64,000 nucleotides of DNA from an uncultured Kordiimonas sp. GTDB lineage: Bacteria; Pseudomonadota; Alphaproteobacteria; Sphingomonadales; Kordiimonadaceae. The position numbers and the translations under genes are program-made. This document shows positions 45,009 to 53,965 of the stretch, one piece after another. Position 1 is the first letter of the stretch. The number at the start of each line of letters is the position of its first letter. The notes beneath the pieces were generated by a model. The model was given only the letters and a program-made list of their open reading frames with translations, did not search any database and was not told the DNA's origin. The stretch is from assembly GCA_947500295.1 (NCBI GenBank), contig CANMRM010000002.1, forward strand, positions 434,001 to 498,000. Reading direction: 5' to 3'.

Positions 45009-45824
45009 ATGACAAAATTAATGGAAGGCAAGCGCGGCCTGATCATGGGCGTGGCCAACGACAAGTCTATGGCGTGGGGCATTGCCAAGGCATGCGCAGA
45101 GCATGGTGCGGAGCTTGCGTTCACCTATGTTGGCGACGCACTCAAGAAACGGGTTGAACCCCTTTCATCCTCACTTGGCTCCGATTTCCTCGAGGAATGT
45201 AATGTCTCTGAAAGCGACTCCATCGACGCAATGTTTGAGAAGCTGCAGGCAAAATGGGATCGCCTTGATTTTATTGTGCACGCCATAGGCTATTCTGACA
45301 AAAGCGAACTTAAGGGCCGTTACATAGATACATCGCTTGATAACTTTCTGATGACGATGAACGTGTCTGCCTACAGCTTTGTGGCTGTTGCCCAGCGCGC
45401 TGAAAAAATGATGTCACAAGGCGGCAGCATGCTGACGCTCAGCTACTACGGCGCAGAGAAAGTTGTGCCCCGCTACAATGTTATGGGTGTTGCGAAAGCC
45501 GCCCTTGAAGCCAGCACACGCTATATGGCACGCGACCTTGGCGAACAGGGAATTCGCGTGAATGCCATTTCGGCGGGCCCCATGCGTACGTTGGCGGCGT
45601 CAGGTGTTGGTGACTTCCGTATGCTATTGAAATACAACGAAAAAAATGCACCACTAAAACGCAACATAACTCTTGATGATGTTGCCGGCGCTGGCCTTTA
45701 CATGCTGTCCGATCTGTCTTCAGGCGTCACAGGTGAAACTCACTATGTAGATGCCGGCTTTAATACAACCTGCATGCCAACAGACGACGCCTCCATGAAG
45801 GCCGTTGTCTCATTGCTTGACTGA
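45009..45824 (+). CDS. fabI: Enoyl-[acyl-carrier-protein] reductase (NADH)
   Basis: The 271-residue enzyme reduces the trans-2-enoyl-ACP double bond in fatty-acid synthesis. It has the FabI nucleotide loop GVANDKSMAWGIAKA and the catalytic Y156 and K163 (PRYNVMGVAKAALE) with the same numbering as E. coli FabI. I chose the ATG at 45009, with AAGGGGG 6-12 nt upstream; the frame open from 44967 lies in the spacer. It is followed 12 bp later by aroC. FabI is the known target of triclosan. Confidence 0.96.
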   Translation: MTKLMEGKRGLIMGVANDKSMAWGIAKACAEHGAELAFTYVGDALKKRVEPLSSSLGSDFLEECNVSESDSIDAMFEKLQAKWDRLDFIVHAIGYSDKSELKGRYIDTSLDNFLMTMNVSAYSFVAVAQRAEKMMSQGGSMLTLSYYGAEKVVPRYNVMGVAKAALEASTRYMARDLGEQGIRVNAISAGPMRTLAASGVGDFRMLLKYNEKNAPLKRNITLDDVAGAGLYMLSDLSSGVTGETHYVDAGFNTTCMPTDDASMKAVVSLLD

Positions 45825-45836
45825 CCGGGAGCTCTC

Positions 45837-46910
45837 ATGTCCTTCAATACCTTTGGCCGACTGTTTCGCTTTACCAGCTGGGGGGAAAGCCACGGACCGG
45901 CTATCGGCTGCACGGTTGACGGGGTGCCGCCAAGGATCGAGCTCTGTGAAGCTGACATTCAGCGCTATCTGGACGAGCGACGCCCCGGGCAGTCGAAATA
46001 CACCACGCAGCGCCGGGAGCCGGATACCGTAAAGATCTTGTCAGGTGTTTTCGAAGGCCAGACGACAGGTACACCAATCCAGTTGATGATTGAGAACGTG
46101 GACCAGCGATCAAAGGATTATGGCGAAATCGCACAATCCTATCGCCCGGGGCACGCAGATTTCACCTATGACGCCAAATATGGCATCCGGGACTACAGGG
46201 GCGGTGGCCGCTCCAGCGCCCGTGAAACAGCGGCTAGGGTTGGCGCCGGTGCTATCGCCCGCAAAATATTGGGTGATGATATTCAAATCCGGGCAGGCAT
46301 GGTTCAGATGGGACCTCTTGGAATTGACCGGAACCGCCTGGATTGGTCAGAGGTACGCAACAATCCACTGTTTTGCCCTGATGCTACAGCAGCCGAAGAA
46401 TGGGCAGCAGAACTCGACAGAATTCGCAAAGCAGGCAGCTCGGTTGGCGCCGTCATTGAAGTGGTTGCGGACGGTGTGCCTGCAGGATGGGGTGCACCCG
46501 TTTATGGCAAGCTGGATGCCGATCTCGCCAGTGCGATGATGAGCATCAATGCCGCCAAGGGTGTTGAAGTGGGCGCTGGCATGGGTGCTGCGGCGCTGAC
46601 GGGCGAAGAAAACGCAGACCAGATGCGTCCCGGCAAGGACGGCAAACCGGAATTCTTGTCCAATAATGCAGGCGGCATTTTGGGTGGTATATCAACCGGC
46701 CAGCAAGTTGTTGCCCGGTTTTCGGTGAAACCCACAAGCTCGATTTTAACGCCCCGCAAAAGTGTTACCAGCAGCGGCGAGGCCACCGATGTGGTGACCA
46801 AAGGCCGGCACGACCCCTGCGTTGGCATTCGCGCGGTACCCATTGCTGAAGCCATGATGGCAATTGTTCTCGCGGACCACATGATGCTGCACCGGGCACA
46901 GTGCAGCTAG
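45837..46910 (+). CDS. aroC: Chorismate synthase
   Basis: The 357-residue FMN-dependent enzyme makes chorismate from EPSP, the last shared step of aromatic amino-acid biosynthesis. The family signatures are [60 protein letters not shown] and [16 protein letters not shown]. Length matches the norm. The gene follows fabI by 12 bp, a pairing seen in several alphaproteobacteria. Confidence 0.97.
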   Translation: MSFNTFGRLFRFTSWGESHGPAIGCTVDGVPPRIELCEADIQRYLDERRPGQSKYTTQRREPDTVKILSGVFEGQTTGTPIQLMIENVDQRSKDYGEIAQSYRPGHADFTYDAKYGIRDYRGGGRSSARETAARVGAGAIARKILGDDIQIRAGMVQMGPLGIDRNRLDWSEVRNNPLFCPDATAAEEWAAELDRIRKAGSSVGAVIEVVADGVPAGWGAPVYGKLDADLASAMMSINAAKGVEVGAGMGAAALTGEENADQMRPGKDGKPEFLSNNAGGILGGISTGQQVVARFSVKPTSSILTPRKSVTSSGEATDVVTKGRHDPCVGIRAVPIAEAMMAIVLADHMMLHRAQCS

Positions 46911-48500
46911 TCACCTGCGGTCATGCCCTGCGCCATCGTGATGCAGCTGTTCCAGATGATACTCAATTCGCCAGATGTGATAGGAAATGCGATGCAGCCA
47001 GCGTGCGCTATCCAGCCGTATCATCACATCCCGCCAATCACTGCTGTTGGTTGCGGCGTGCTTGATGGTATGCCTGCGGATTTGCCCTCGCTGCACGCGC
47101 ATCATCTGCCTTAACCTGTCAAAATAGTCTGCATCAAGTTCGTCCCCTCCCCCCTGAAGACGTTTCAGGGTTGAGAATAATATTCGTTTCAGACGGCCGA
47201 GGCGGTGGTGCTTTTCAAGGGCGGCCGACCGTTCAGCCTGCCGCAAACGATGACTGAGGCGGCTTAGGTGGTCGAGTGCATGCAATGCAGACGCCGTGCG
47301 CCGTGAGCCCTGCCTGCCGTTGTCGCCGGACTTGAGCTGGTCAACAAAAGAAAGTGTTTCCTCAATTGCCTGATCAACCGAGCTGAGAAAGGCCTGTCCT
47401 CCCCGGCCCTCCTTTCCGGATAAAATGCGAACGAGTTCATTGTATAAGGCAGCACGAATATCGCTGACGGTCTGCCGGATGGCATCAAGAGCCAGCGGCG
47501 TTTCACCCAGCAGAACAACATCCAGCCGGTGAGAAATCGCCGATGATGATGTCGGCACGGACCGCATGATAAAGCGTGCAAATATTCCTGTAAAAGGCAG
47601 CACCAGAATAACGCCGAGCGTATTGAAAAATGTGTGAAACCCCACAACAGCCATCTGGGCGGACCCACCAACACCAGCCGAAACATATGGTGCCACAAAA
47701 GTTGTGTAGGGGCCCAAAAGGGCAAATGCCATCACGCCTGTCATCAGATTGTAGATCACATGCGCAAATCCGGTTTGCCGCATGGCAGTGGACCCTCCAA
47801 TGGTCGCCATCGCCGCTGTGACAGTTGTGCCTACATCCATGCCAATAACCATGGCTGCAGCCTGGGGAAAGGAGATAGCTCCTGTGCTCAACGCCACCAT
47901 CGCGGTCGCAACACCCGCACTTGAAGACTGTGTGACAAGCGTGATGACAACACCGATCAGCAAAAGCTGCAGGCGCCCGACAAAGGTATCATCCGGGAAT
48001 ACCGCGGGGGTCACCAGCCCCTCAAACTGGGCCATCCCCTGTTGCATAACCTGAATGCCGATGAGCAACAGCGCGAGCCCGGCGATTGCCCGGCCAACCT
48101 GGGATGCCCGGCCATTTGTCAGCACCAGCGTGAGCACAGCGAACAGGAGAACAGGCCAGGCCAACAACCCCACGTCGAACTCGAAGCCAAGCAACGCGAC
48201 CACCCAGCCCGTAATCGTAGTACCGATGTTGGCACCGAAAATGATGCCCAGCGCTTGTGTAAACGTCAGGAGCCCCGCCCCCACGAAACCGATAGCCGTC
48301 ACGGTCACAGCGCTTGATGATTGAATAACAGCTGTTGCTGCAGCGCCGGTTACTGCACCGGAAACGGGTGTTCGGGTATAGCGCGAAATCATGTCGCGCA
48401 ATGACTGGCCAGCAAGGTTTTTCAGGCCTTCCGTCATGAGCGTCATGCCGAGCAAAAACAGCCCCAAACCGCCACATGCTGTGAGAATATGCACTATCAT
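46911..48500 (-). CDS. Na+/phosphate cotransporter family protein with PhoU-like C terminus
   Basis: The 529-residue protein has about eight to nine hydrophobic segments (residues 1 to about 320) with the two inverted repeats of the NaPi-II/NptA family, each carrying a QSSS motif (VIQSSSAVTV and TQSSSAGVATA). The C-terminal ~200 residues are soluble, helical, Arg/His-rich and resemble a PhoU domain (DAIRQTVSDIRAAL). It would import phosphate, or related anions, with sodium. The aroC stop abuts its stop codon. Confidence 0.9.
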   Translation of the reverse strand: MIVHILTACGGLGLFLLGMTLMTEGLKNLAGQSLRDMISRYTRTPVSGAVTGAAATAVIQSSSAVTVTAIGFVGAGLLTFTQALGIIFGANIGTTITGWVVALLGFEFDVGLLAWPVLLFAVLTLVLTNGRASQVGRAIAGLALLLIGIQVMQQGMAQFEGLVTPAVFPDDTFVGRLQLLLIGVVITLVTQSSSAGVATAMVALSTGAISFPQAAAMVIGMDVGTTVTAAMATIGGSTAMRQTGFAHVIYNLMTGVMAFALLGPYTTFVAPYVSAGVGGSAQMAVVGFHTFFNTLGVILVLPFTGIFARFIMRSVPTSSSAISHRLDVVLLGETPLALDAIRQTVSDIRAALYNELVRILSGKEGRGGQAFLSSVDQAIEETLSFVDQLKSGDNGRQGSRRTASALHALDHLSRLSHRLRQAERSAALEKHHRLGRLKRILFSTLKRLQGGGDELDADYFDRLRQMMRVQRGQIRRHTIKHAATNSSDWRDVMIRLDSARWLHRISYHIWRIEYHLEQLHHDGAGHDRR

Positions 48501-48641
48501 TTGTCCAGAATGACATAACCGAGGCCGCTGTTACTTGCCCAATGTCAATCAACGCTGACCAATGCGGCCACGGGAGTTTGGCAGAATATCTCTTGCGTTA
48601 TTTGCCGAGGTTGTCCCAAATTCCCCTTCGGGAGGCCCGTC

Positions 48642-49280
48642 ATGAGTGAGGACAACAAACAGCAGAGTGAAAACACCGGTTTCCAGTTGTGGACCATGGT
48701 GTTTTCTGCAGCCCGTGAAATCGTGGCGGTGATTGTCGCTATTTTGCTGGCGCTGGCGATCAATGAGTGGTGGGAAGACCACGAAAGAACCCAGCGGAAA
48801 GAAGAACTTACCGGCAAACTATATGCAGAACTGCAGGAAAACCTGTCCCGTTTACAAGAGTCGCATGCACATCATTCCAGCCAGCTGCAGCTCATCCAGA
48901 ACAGCATTAACGATCGACCCAACCTGACCACCGAAGACTATGACAATGTACATAGGGAACTGTATCGGCGCGGCGTGTTCAAACCAGCCCTGCTGACTGA
49001 TACCAATTGGGAAATCGCCAAACTAACCGACCTTATCAGCTACATGGACATGGAAGACCTTCAGGCCTTCACGCGCATATTTGCACTGCAGCAAATGCAC
49101 AAGGACCAGTGGGAGCAAAACAGCCAGGCGCAGGTTTTTGCTGACACCCTGGAAGATCCTCGAAAACTGGTGGAGTTTTACGCGAACACGTTAAACGAAA
49201 CCTGGTGGGCGGAAAAAACGCTCCTGGAAGCGTTCGAAAAACTTACAGAAACCGACCAAAAAAGTGAAAAAACAGGGTGA
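48642..49280 (+). CDS. Single-pass membrane protein of unknown function
   Basis: The 212-residue product has one N-terminal transmembrane helix (about 24-42, AAREIVAVIVAILLALAINEWWEDHERTQ) and a predicted soluble helical C-terminal region rich in Gln, Glu and Leu. The motif ALAINEWWE after the helix is shared with a widespread family of otherwise uncharacterised membrane proteins, sometimes annotated as DUF6090-like; I cannot confirm the family. Its TGA stop overlaps or precedes a short non-coding gap before the alpha/beta hydrolase. GGGAGG is upstream. Confidence 0.7.
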   Translation: MSEDNKQQSENTGFQLWTMVFSAAREIVAVIVAILLALAINEWWEDHERTQRKEELTGKLYAELQENLSRLQESHAHHSSQLQLIQNSINDRPNLTTEDYDNVHRELYRRGVFKPALLTDTNWEIAKLTDLISYMDMEDLQAFTRIFALQQMHKDQWEQNSQAQVFADTLEDPRKLVEFYANTLNETWWAEKTLLEAFEKLTETDQKSEKTG

Positions 49281-49451
49281 AAAAGGCAATTTCCCAGCAG
49301 ATTCAGCACGCGCAATCTCAGAGGGCTACAACAATATATCGATGCCCTTGGGGAAGTGGCAAAGCCAGATGAGGGATCGCAAGCGAGCTCCTGAATTTTC
49401 GGCCCTGAACCCGGTTGTTCAGTTGGACAAATACAGCAAGTGGAGAAGGTA

Positions 49452-50411
49452 ATGGTGAAATGGCTCAAATATGTTGCCGGGGTTGCTATCCTGATCGGCG
49501 CCCTGCTGCTTTACAAAGGCTGGGCATCTGATATCCCTCACGAGGAGCTCGCCGCCAAATATGCCACCGGCGCTTCGGACTTCGTTGCGCTACCGTCAGG
49601 CGCCCGGGCACACTACCGGATGCAGGGCAACCGATCCGGTCAAACCATCCTGCTGCTGCATGGGTCCAATGCTTCCCTTCACACATGGGAGCCGTGGGTA
49701 GCGGAACTGTCCGATAAGTTTTTTATCGTGACCGTGGACCTACCCGGGCATGGGCTAACAGGCCCTGTGCAGGGCGATGACTATACTTATGAAGGCATGG
49801 TTGCCTTTGTTAAGGAATTTGTTGAAACGCTTGATATGCAAGCATTTGTGCTGGGTGGCAACAGCATGGGCGGCGGGGTCACCCTAGCCTACGCAAAGGC
49901 GCATCCAGACGATCTTACTCACATGATACTGGTTGATGCCGCGGGCACACGCCTGCCGGCAAGTGCCGCCGGCAAGGTTGATTACCCGCTTGCGTTTGAC
50001 CTGGCAGGTCGCTGGTACACCGACTGGATCATCGAGAATGTGACCCCTCGCGACTTCGCCGCCGAAGGCCTGAGGAAAAGCGTCAGTGTCACCAGTATCA
50101 TTACGGAAGACATGATAGACCGCTACTGGGAGCTGGTACGCTACCCTGGCAACCGCAGAGCCACAGGCCTCCGCTTTGCCTGGTACAGAAAAACAGGCAG
50201 CCGCAACATAGAGGTTGACGATATCGAGATACCGGCCCTGGTTATCTGGGGCGATGAGGACAAATTAATTCCGGTGGAAGCCGGGATCGCCCTCAATGAA
50301 AGGCTACCCAACAGCCAGATCAAGATATTCGAGCAAGTCGGCCACCTGCCCATGGAAGAGGTGGCACAGGAGAGCGCGGCCGCTGTCAGGAGTTTCCTGA
50401 CGACGGAATAG
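49452..50411 (+). CDS. Membrane-anchored alpha/beta hydrolase
   Basis: The 319-residue product has an N-terminal hydrophobic anchor (about 7-22) and an alpha/beta hydrolase fold: oxyanion-hole LLLHGSNASLHTW, nucleophile S138 in GGNSMGGG, Asp in VIWGDEDKLIPV and His in VGHLPMEE. The substrate is unknown; serine hydrolases of this type cleave esters or lactones and the anchor puts it at the periplasmic face. I chose the ATG at 49452, preceded by GGAGAAGGT; an in-frame start at 49440 lacks it. Confidence 0.88.
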   Translation: MVKWLKYVAGVAILIGALLLYKGWASDIPHEELAAKYATGASDFVALPSGARAHYRMQGNRSGQTILLLHGSNASLHTWEPWVAELSDKFFIVTVDLPGHGLTGPVQGDDYTYEGMVAFVKEFVETLDMQAFVLGGNSMGGGVTLAYAKAHPDDLTHMILVDAAGTRLPASAAGKVDYPLAFDLAGRWYTDWIIENVTPRDFAAEGLRKSVSVTSIITEDMIDRYWELVRYPGNRRATGLRFAWYRKTGSRNIEVDDIEIPALVIWGDEDKLIPVEAGIALNERLPNSQIKIFEQVGHLPMEEVAQESAAAVRSFLTTE

Positions 50412-50428
50412 CAGCCAATTGCCAAAAA

Positions 50429-50863
50429 TCAGTGGGCCATTGAACTCGCAACGGTGCCAATCAGGGAGGCCAATTGAGTCTTTTGGTTTTGCATTGCAGC
50501 AGACGGCGGCGTGTCGCCCATAGCAAGAAGTGACTCGATTTTGTCAGAACTGCGCACAGTTTCTCCGTCAGCCTTCCTGTAGGCCATCGACCAGTTCGGG
50601 AACAGGCGCTCGCTGACCGCTTCATCAACATGTGCTGTCACATCCAGATGGCGCGGGTCGTTCTGGATTTTGGCATAGAGGGCTTTCAAGCTGTCTTCGG
50701 GGCCTTCAAGCACCTGAAAAAAAACCATATCAAAGTACAGAAGCATGCCTGTGATTCCATTTTCGGAATTATGCTGCCGTGCGCCTTCCAGCAGGTCCTG
50801 CTTTTGTTCGTCAGAAAGCGCCGTTTTTTCCCGGCTGCTATAGATAATTGTATGTAGGGTCAC
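50429..50863 (-). CDS. BLUF-domain blue-light sensor protein
   Basis: The 144-residue protein is a stand-alone BLUF photoreceptor that binds FAD and senses blue light. Starting from the GTG at 50861-50863 the key residues fall at the same numbers as in cyanobacterial PixD: Y8 (IIYSS), N32 (HNSENGITG), Q50 (FFQVLEG), W91 and M93 (NWSMAY). GGAGG lies 5-9 nt upstream of this GTG, which decides the start; an ATG at 50929 would add 22 unrelated residues. The C terminus of about 45 residues is the usual capping region. The output partner is unknown. Confidence 0.9.
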   Translation of the reverse strand: MTLHTIIYSSREKTALSDEQKQDLLEGARQHNSENGITGMLLYFDMVFFQVLEGPEDSLKALYAKIQNDPRHLDVTAHVDEAVSERLFPNWSMAYRKADGETVRSSDKIESLLAMGDTPPSAAMQNQKTQLASLIGTVASSMAH

Positions 50864-50950
50864 TGTGCCCTCCGCATTTGCTCGCCCCCAGCGACCATGC
50901 TTGTCCGGAACGTGTATAACGCCTGGCATTTAACAAGGCGTTAACTCTGG

Positions 50951-51301
50951 CTAGGCGCCCAACACAGCCATCACTGTCGAGAGACCAAGCAACACCCATC
51001 CGATATGTCTGCCTCGTGTCGCCCAGAAATTTCCCACCGCGCCACTGAAAAAGAGAAAGGCAACACCATAAACAGCAAACGGCCTGGGCAGATAATCCGG
51101 CAAAACCGGAACAGCCATCAAAACCAAACCACCCACAAACCAGTAGAGTGTACTCAACTGAAAGACCGCCCCGAGCACGCGCCTGTGCACAGCCGGGATA
51201 CCGGTCAGTGGCGGCAAAAGGCGGGTTCTGCCGATGTGACCGTGAACAAGGGCTACCACGATGCCAAGCCCCCCTGCTCCATAGAGTAGATAGTCGTTCA
51301 T
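50951..51301 (-). CDS. Small four-helix membrane protein
   Basis: The 116-residue protein has four hydrophobic segments (about 4-22, 38-60, 66-86, 93-113). The pattern HRRVLGAVFQLSTLYWFVGGLVL and a short N terminus resemble uncharacterised small membrane proteins. It is divergent from a TetR gene, with two matching palindromes in the 79-bp gap, so it is probably the regulated target. Function unknown; the size does not suit an SMR or other well-known pump. Confidence 0.75.
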   Translation of the reverse strand: MNDYLLYGAGGLGIVVALVHGHIGRTRLLPPLTGIPAVHRRVLGAVFQLSTLYWFVGGLVLMAVPVLPDYLPRPFAVYGVAFLFFSGAVGNFWATRGRHIGWVLLGLSTVMAVLGA

Positions 51302-51311
51302 GATATATCTC

Positions 51312-51327
51312 CATACACTAGTGTATG
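51312..51327. promoter_or_regulatory. TetR operator candidate (site 1)
   Basis: A perfect 16-bp palindrome CATACACTAGTGTATG lies just upstream of the small membrane protein start (51301). A near-identical site follows 44 bp away. Probable binding site of the adjacent TetR regulator. Confidence 0.8.
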
Positions 51328-51355
51328 TTTTGTATCAGATTTTCTGGCAATAAAC

Positions 51356-51371
51356 CATACATTAGTGTATG
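51356..51371. promoter_or_regulatory. TetR operator candidate (site 2)
   Basis: CATACATTAGTGTATG differs from site 1 at one base. It ends 10 bp before the TetR start at 51381, so binding would repress the regulator's own gene. An alternative ATG at 51369 lies inside the site and is therefore an unlikely start. Confidence 0.8.
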
Positions 51372-51380
51372 TTTAATCAT

Positions 51381-51926
51381 ATGACTGACAGACTGAACAA
51401 AGATGACTGGCTTCAACACGGCCTGAAAACGCTGTCAAAAAAGGGGTTCAGCAAGATATCCGCTGGCTACATGGCACGAGAACTTGAAGTCACACGGGGC
51501 AGTTTCTATTGGCACTTTGAAGACATCGAAACCTTCCATCAGCTCCTTCTGGAACGCTGGAGGTCGGTAACCACCCTGCAAACCATAGAAAGGGTCGATG
51601 GTTCAGCGAGTGGACACCTGAGGCTCAACCTCATCCTCAGGCGCGCCTTTGATGCTGATCGTCAACTGGAGCGCAGCGTCAGAGCTTGGGCAACAAGTTA
51701 CACGCCTGCAGCAAACGCGGTTGCCACAGTAGACAGGGAGCGCATGCAATATCTTGAAGATATCCTTGTCTCGTCAGGTCTGGATATCCGGAAAGCCCGT
51801 TCAAGGGCGCGTTTCCTTTATTGGTCCTATCTGGGTCATGTTATGAACAGTAACGCCCCAGACGCAGTGGTTTCAAAAGAAGAAATCGACGATTTTGCGG
51901 GCATTCTGCTCAAGTCGGATGACTGA
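51381..51926 (+). CDS. TetR/AcrR-family transcriptional regulator
   Basis: The 181-residue regulator has an N-terminal helix-turn-helix (KDDWLQHGLKTLSKKGFSKISAGYMARELEVTRGSFYWHFEDIETFHQLLLERW) and a helical ligand-binding C-terminal domain. The recognition helix TRGSFYWHF is typical of TetR proteins. It faces a small four-helix membrane protein gene across two 16-bp palindromes. Ligand unknown. Upstream of ATG 51381 no Shine-Dalgarno sequence is obvious. Confidence 0.88.
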   Translation: MTDRLNKDDWLQHGLKTLSKKGFSKISAGYMARELEVTRGSFYWHFEDIETFHQLLLERWRSVTTLQTIERVDGSASGHLRLNLILRRAFDADRQLERSVRAWATSYTPAANAVATVDRERMQYLEDILVSSGLDIRKARSRARFLYWSYLGHVMNSNAPDAVVSKEEIDDFAGILLKSDD

Positions 51927-51932
51927 TCCAGC

Positions 51933-53207
51933 TCAGCGTTCAAAAACCCCAACGAGCTCCAGATGAGATGACCAGAGAAACTGGTCAACCGGCAAAAGGC
52001 TAACCAATTGGTACCCGCCATCGGCCAGCAGACGCGCATCGCGGGCAAAAGTGTTGGGATTGCAGGAGACAGACACAATTTTGGGGACAACAGAACGGGC
52101 TAGTTCAGCCATCTGCGCCTGTGCCCCTGCCCTTGGTGGATCAACTACCACCGCGTCGAACCCTTTGAGTTCTTCAGCAGCCAGCGGTCGCCTGAACAAA
52201 TCACGGTGCCGGGTTACAATCTGCTTGAAGACAACCCCTTGCCGCTGAGCCCCATTGCGCCCGGCTTCAAGCGCCAGCAAGGCATCGCGTGCGCCCTCAA
52301 CTGCCAGAACCTGATGAGCTTTGGCCAGTGGGAACGTGAAGGTACCCAGTCCACAAAACAGGTCAGCCACCCTTTTGGAGCCATGACAGGCTCCAACAAC
52401 CGCTTCCGTCAGCGCCGCCTGGCTCTCCCGTGTTGCCTGCATAAATGCAGCGGGCGGCACCGGCACCTTGGCACCTGCAAAGTTCATGATTGGCTCGCGG
52501 CGAATGACCAACGGATCGAGAAAACCCTCCACTTGCCAATGGAATGCCGCGATGTCCTGACCATCAGCGAAAGCAACACACAGTTCCCGTTCAGCAAGCC
52601 CCAGTTCCTTTGGGCCCTCGATCAGAAGGTCAACGCCAGAGTCTGTAAGAACCAGATGCAATGTGGCCATCTGACTACTGCCCAGGATACTTGCCAGCAA
52701 CAGCCTGAGCGGTGCCAGCAACGCCTGCAGCTCCGGCCTCGCCACTGTGCAGGCCTCAATATTCACAACCCGGTGGCTCCCGCTTTCGCTAAACCCCAGA
52801 ATAACTCCCGCGGCGGTGTATACCGCTTTCATTGCCAGCCGCCTCCTGCTCGCAGGCGGTGTGATGAAGGGGGGTGACACAACCACATCATCGAAGCCGT
52901 GCTGAGACAAGGCGAAGCCTGCCCGGTCTCTTACCCAATCCCCGTAGAGGTCATCATCAAGATGCTGCAACTGACAGCCACCGCAAGCGTCATAATGCGT
53001 GCAAGGTGGAGATTGACGATGCTCGCTGGCCTGATCCACTGAAACAAGGCGGGCATATATGCCGTTCTTTCGGCGTTCCGTCACCTCCACTGTCACTGTC
53101 TCACCCGGAAGCGCCAACGGCACATAGACGGGCATTCCGTCTGCATCAGCCAGTCCATCGCCTCTCGCGCCAAGGGAATGGATGGTCACTGACAATTGCT
53201 CAGGCAT
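51933..53207 (-). CDS. Class I SAM-dependent 23S rRNA (uracil-C5)-methyltransferase-like protein
   Basis: The 424-residue protein has an N-terminal TRAM-like segment, a four-cysteine Fe-S cluster ligand set (C69, C75, C78 in CTHYDACGGC and C153), then a Rossmann methyltransferase domain (VADLFCGLGTFTFPLA, VDPPRAG) and the catalytic cysteine in VSVSCNPNTFARD. This is the RumA/RlmCD family, which methylates uracil C5 in 23S rRNA or tRNA. I cannot assign RlmC or RlmD. Its start overlaps the end of tlyA by 8 bp. Confidence 0.9.
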   Translation of the reverse strand: MPEQLSVTIHSLGARGDGLADADGMPVYVPLALPGETVTVEVTERRKNGIYARLVSVDQASEHRQSPPCTHYDACGGCQLQHLDDDLYGDWVRDRAGFALSQHGFDDVVVSPPFITPPASRRRLAMKAVYTAAGVILGFSESGSHRVVNIEACTVARPELQALLAPLRLLLASILGSSQMATLHLVLTDSGVDLLIEGPKELGLAERELCVAFADGQDIAAFHWQVEGFLDPLVIRREPIMNFAGAKVPVPPAAFMQATRESQAALTEAVVGACHGSKRVADLFCGLGTFTFPLAKAHQVLAVEGARDALLALEAGRNGAQRQGVVFKQIVTRHRDLFRRPLAAEELKGFDAVVVDPPRAGAQAQMAELARSVVPKIVSVSCNPNTFARDARLLADGGYQLVSLLPVDQFLWSSHLELVGVFER

Positions 53208-53943
53208 CAGACTTAATTCCGTGAATCAGAAATTCGATATTGCCCTCAGGTCCCCTGATCGGGCTTTCGGTAACGGCACCTGCACGCCAGCCGTCATGGC
53301 CGTTCAACCATTCAGTGATATCGTCACATACCGCTTTATGCAGCGCAGGATCCCTCACGACCCCACCTTTGCCGACATTGTCCTTGCCAACCTCGAATTG
53401 CGGTTTGATCAACGCGATCACGTGCCCACCCGGTTTAACCAATGCCAGAGAGGCAGGTAAGACGGTTTTCAGCGAAATGAAACTGGCGTCACATACCACC
53501 AAATCAATGGGCTCTGGTATGTGCTCGTCCGTCAGATAACGCGCGTTGGTTTTTTCCATCACCGTTACGCGGTCATCGTTCCGCAGCTTCCAGGCCAGCT
53601 GACCCCGGCCAACGTCAACAGCATAGACATGCGCTGCCCCATTCGTCAGCAGCACATCAGTAAAACCGCCTGTCGATGCACCGACATCGATTGCCGTCGC
53701 ACCACTGGCATCTATCTCGAATTCAGCAAGGCCCTTTTGAAGTTTCAACCCGCCACGACTAACCCACGGATGCTCTTTACCCCGCACCTCCAGCGGCTGA
53801 TCTTCTTTGATCTGATGCCCTGCCTTGATGATTTTGGTTTCGCCGGAAAAGACATGGCCTGCCATAATTAGCGCTTGCGCTTTGGACCGTGATTCCACCA
53901 GCCCGCGGTCAACAAGTGCAACGTCTGCTCTGATTTTTGCCAA
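53200..53943 (-). CDS. tlyA: TlyA-family RNA 2'-O-methyltransferase
   Basis: The 247-residue protein has an N-terminal S4 RNA-binding domain (RADVALVDRGLVESRSKAQALIMAGHV) and an FtsJ-like methyltransferase domain (DVGASTGGFTDVLLTNGA). TlyA proteins methylate ribosomal RNA and influence susceptibility to capreomycin in some species. The start is a TTG at 53941-53943, because the protein N terminus matches family alignment and no ATG is available. A 6-bp hairpin lies just upstream. It is in the xseB-ispA-dxs operon. Confidence 0.92.
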   Translation of the reverse strand: MAKIRADVALVDRGLVESRSKAQALIMAGHVFSGETKIIKAGHQIKEDQPLEVRGKEHPWVSRGGLKLQKGLAEFEIDASGATAIDVGASTGGFTDVLLTNGAAHVYAVDVGRGQLAWKLRNDDRVTVMEKTNARYLTDEHIPEPIDLVVCDASFISLKTVLPASLALVKPGGHVIALIKPQFEVGKDNVGKGGVVRDPALHKAVCDDITEWLNGHDGWRAGAVTESPIRGPEGNIEFLIHGIKSDA

Positions 53944-53950
53944 GGAAGAG

Positions 53951-53965
53951 CCCTTTCAAAAAGGG
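53951..53965 (-). other. Short hairpin between dxs and tlyA
   Basis: CCCTTT-CAA-AAAGGG forms a perfect 6-bp stem that fills most of the 22-bp gap between the dxs stop and the TTG start of tlyA. It may lower coupling or translation of the downstream gene; on the minus strand TTTTT follows the first arm, but the stem is too short for a strong terminator. Confidence 0.4.

Noticed and set aside
49264-49452. 62-residue frame between the membrane protein and hydrolase genes
   Set aside because: Starts inside the stop region of the preceding gene, no RBS, no motif; likely non-coding spacer.
52206-52877. 223-residue plus-strand frame
   Set aside because: Antisense to the RNA methyltransferase, with low-complexity Gln/Arg/His composition characteristic of a shadow frame.
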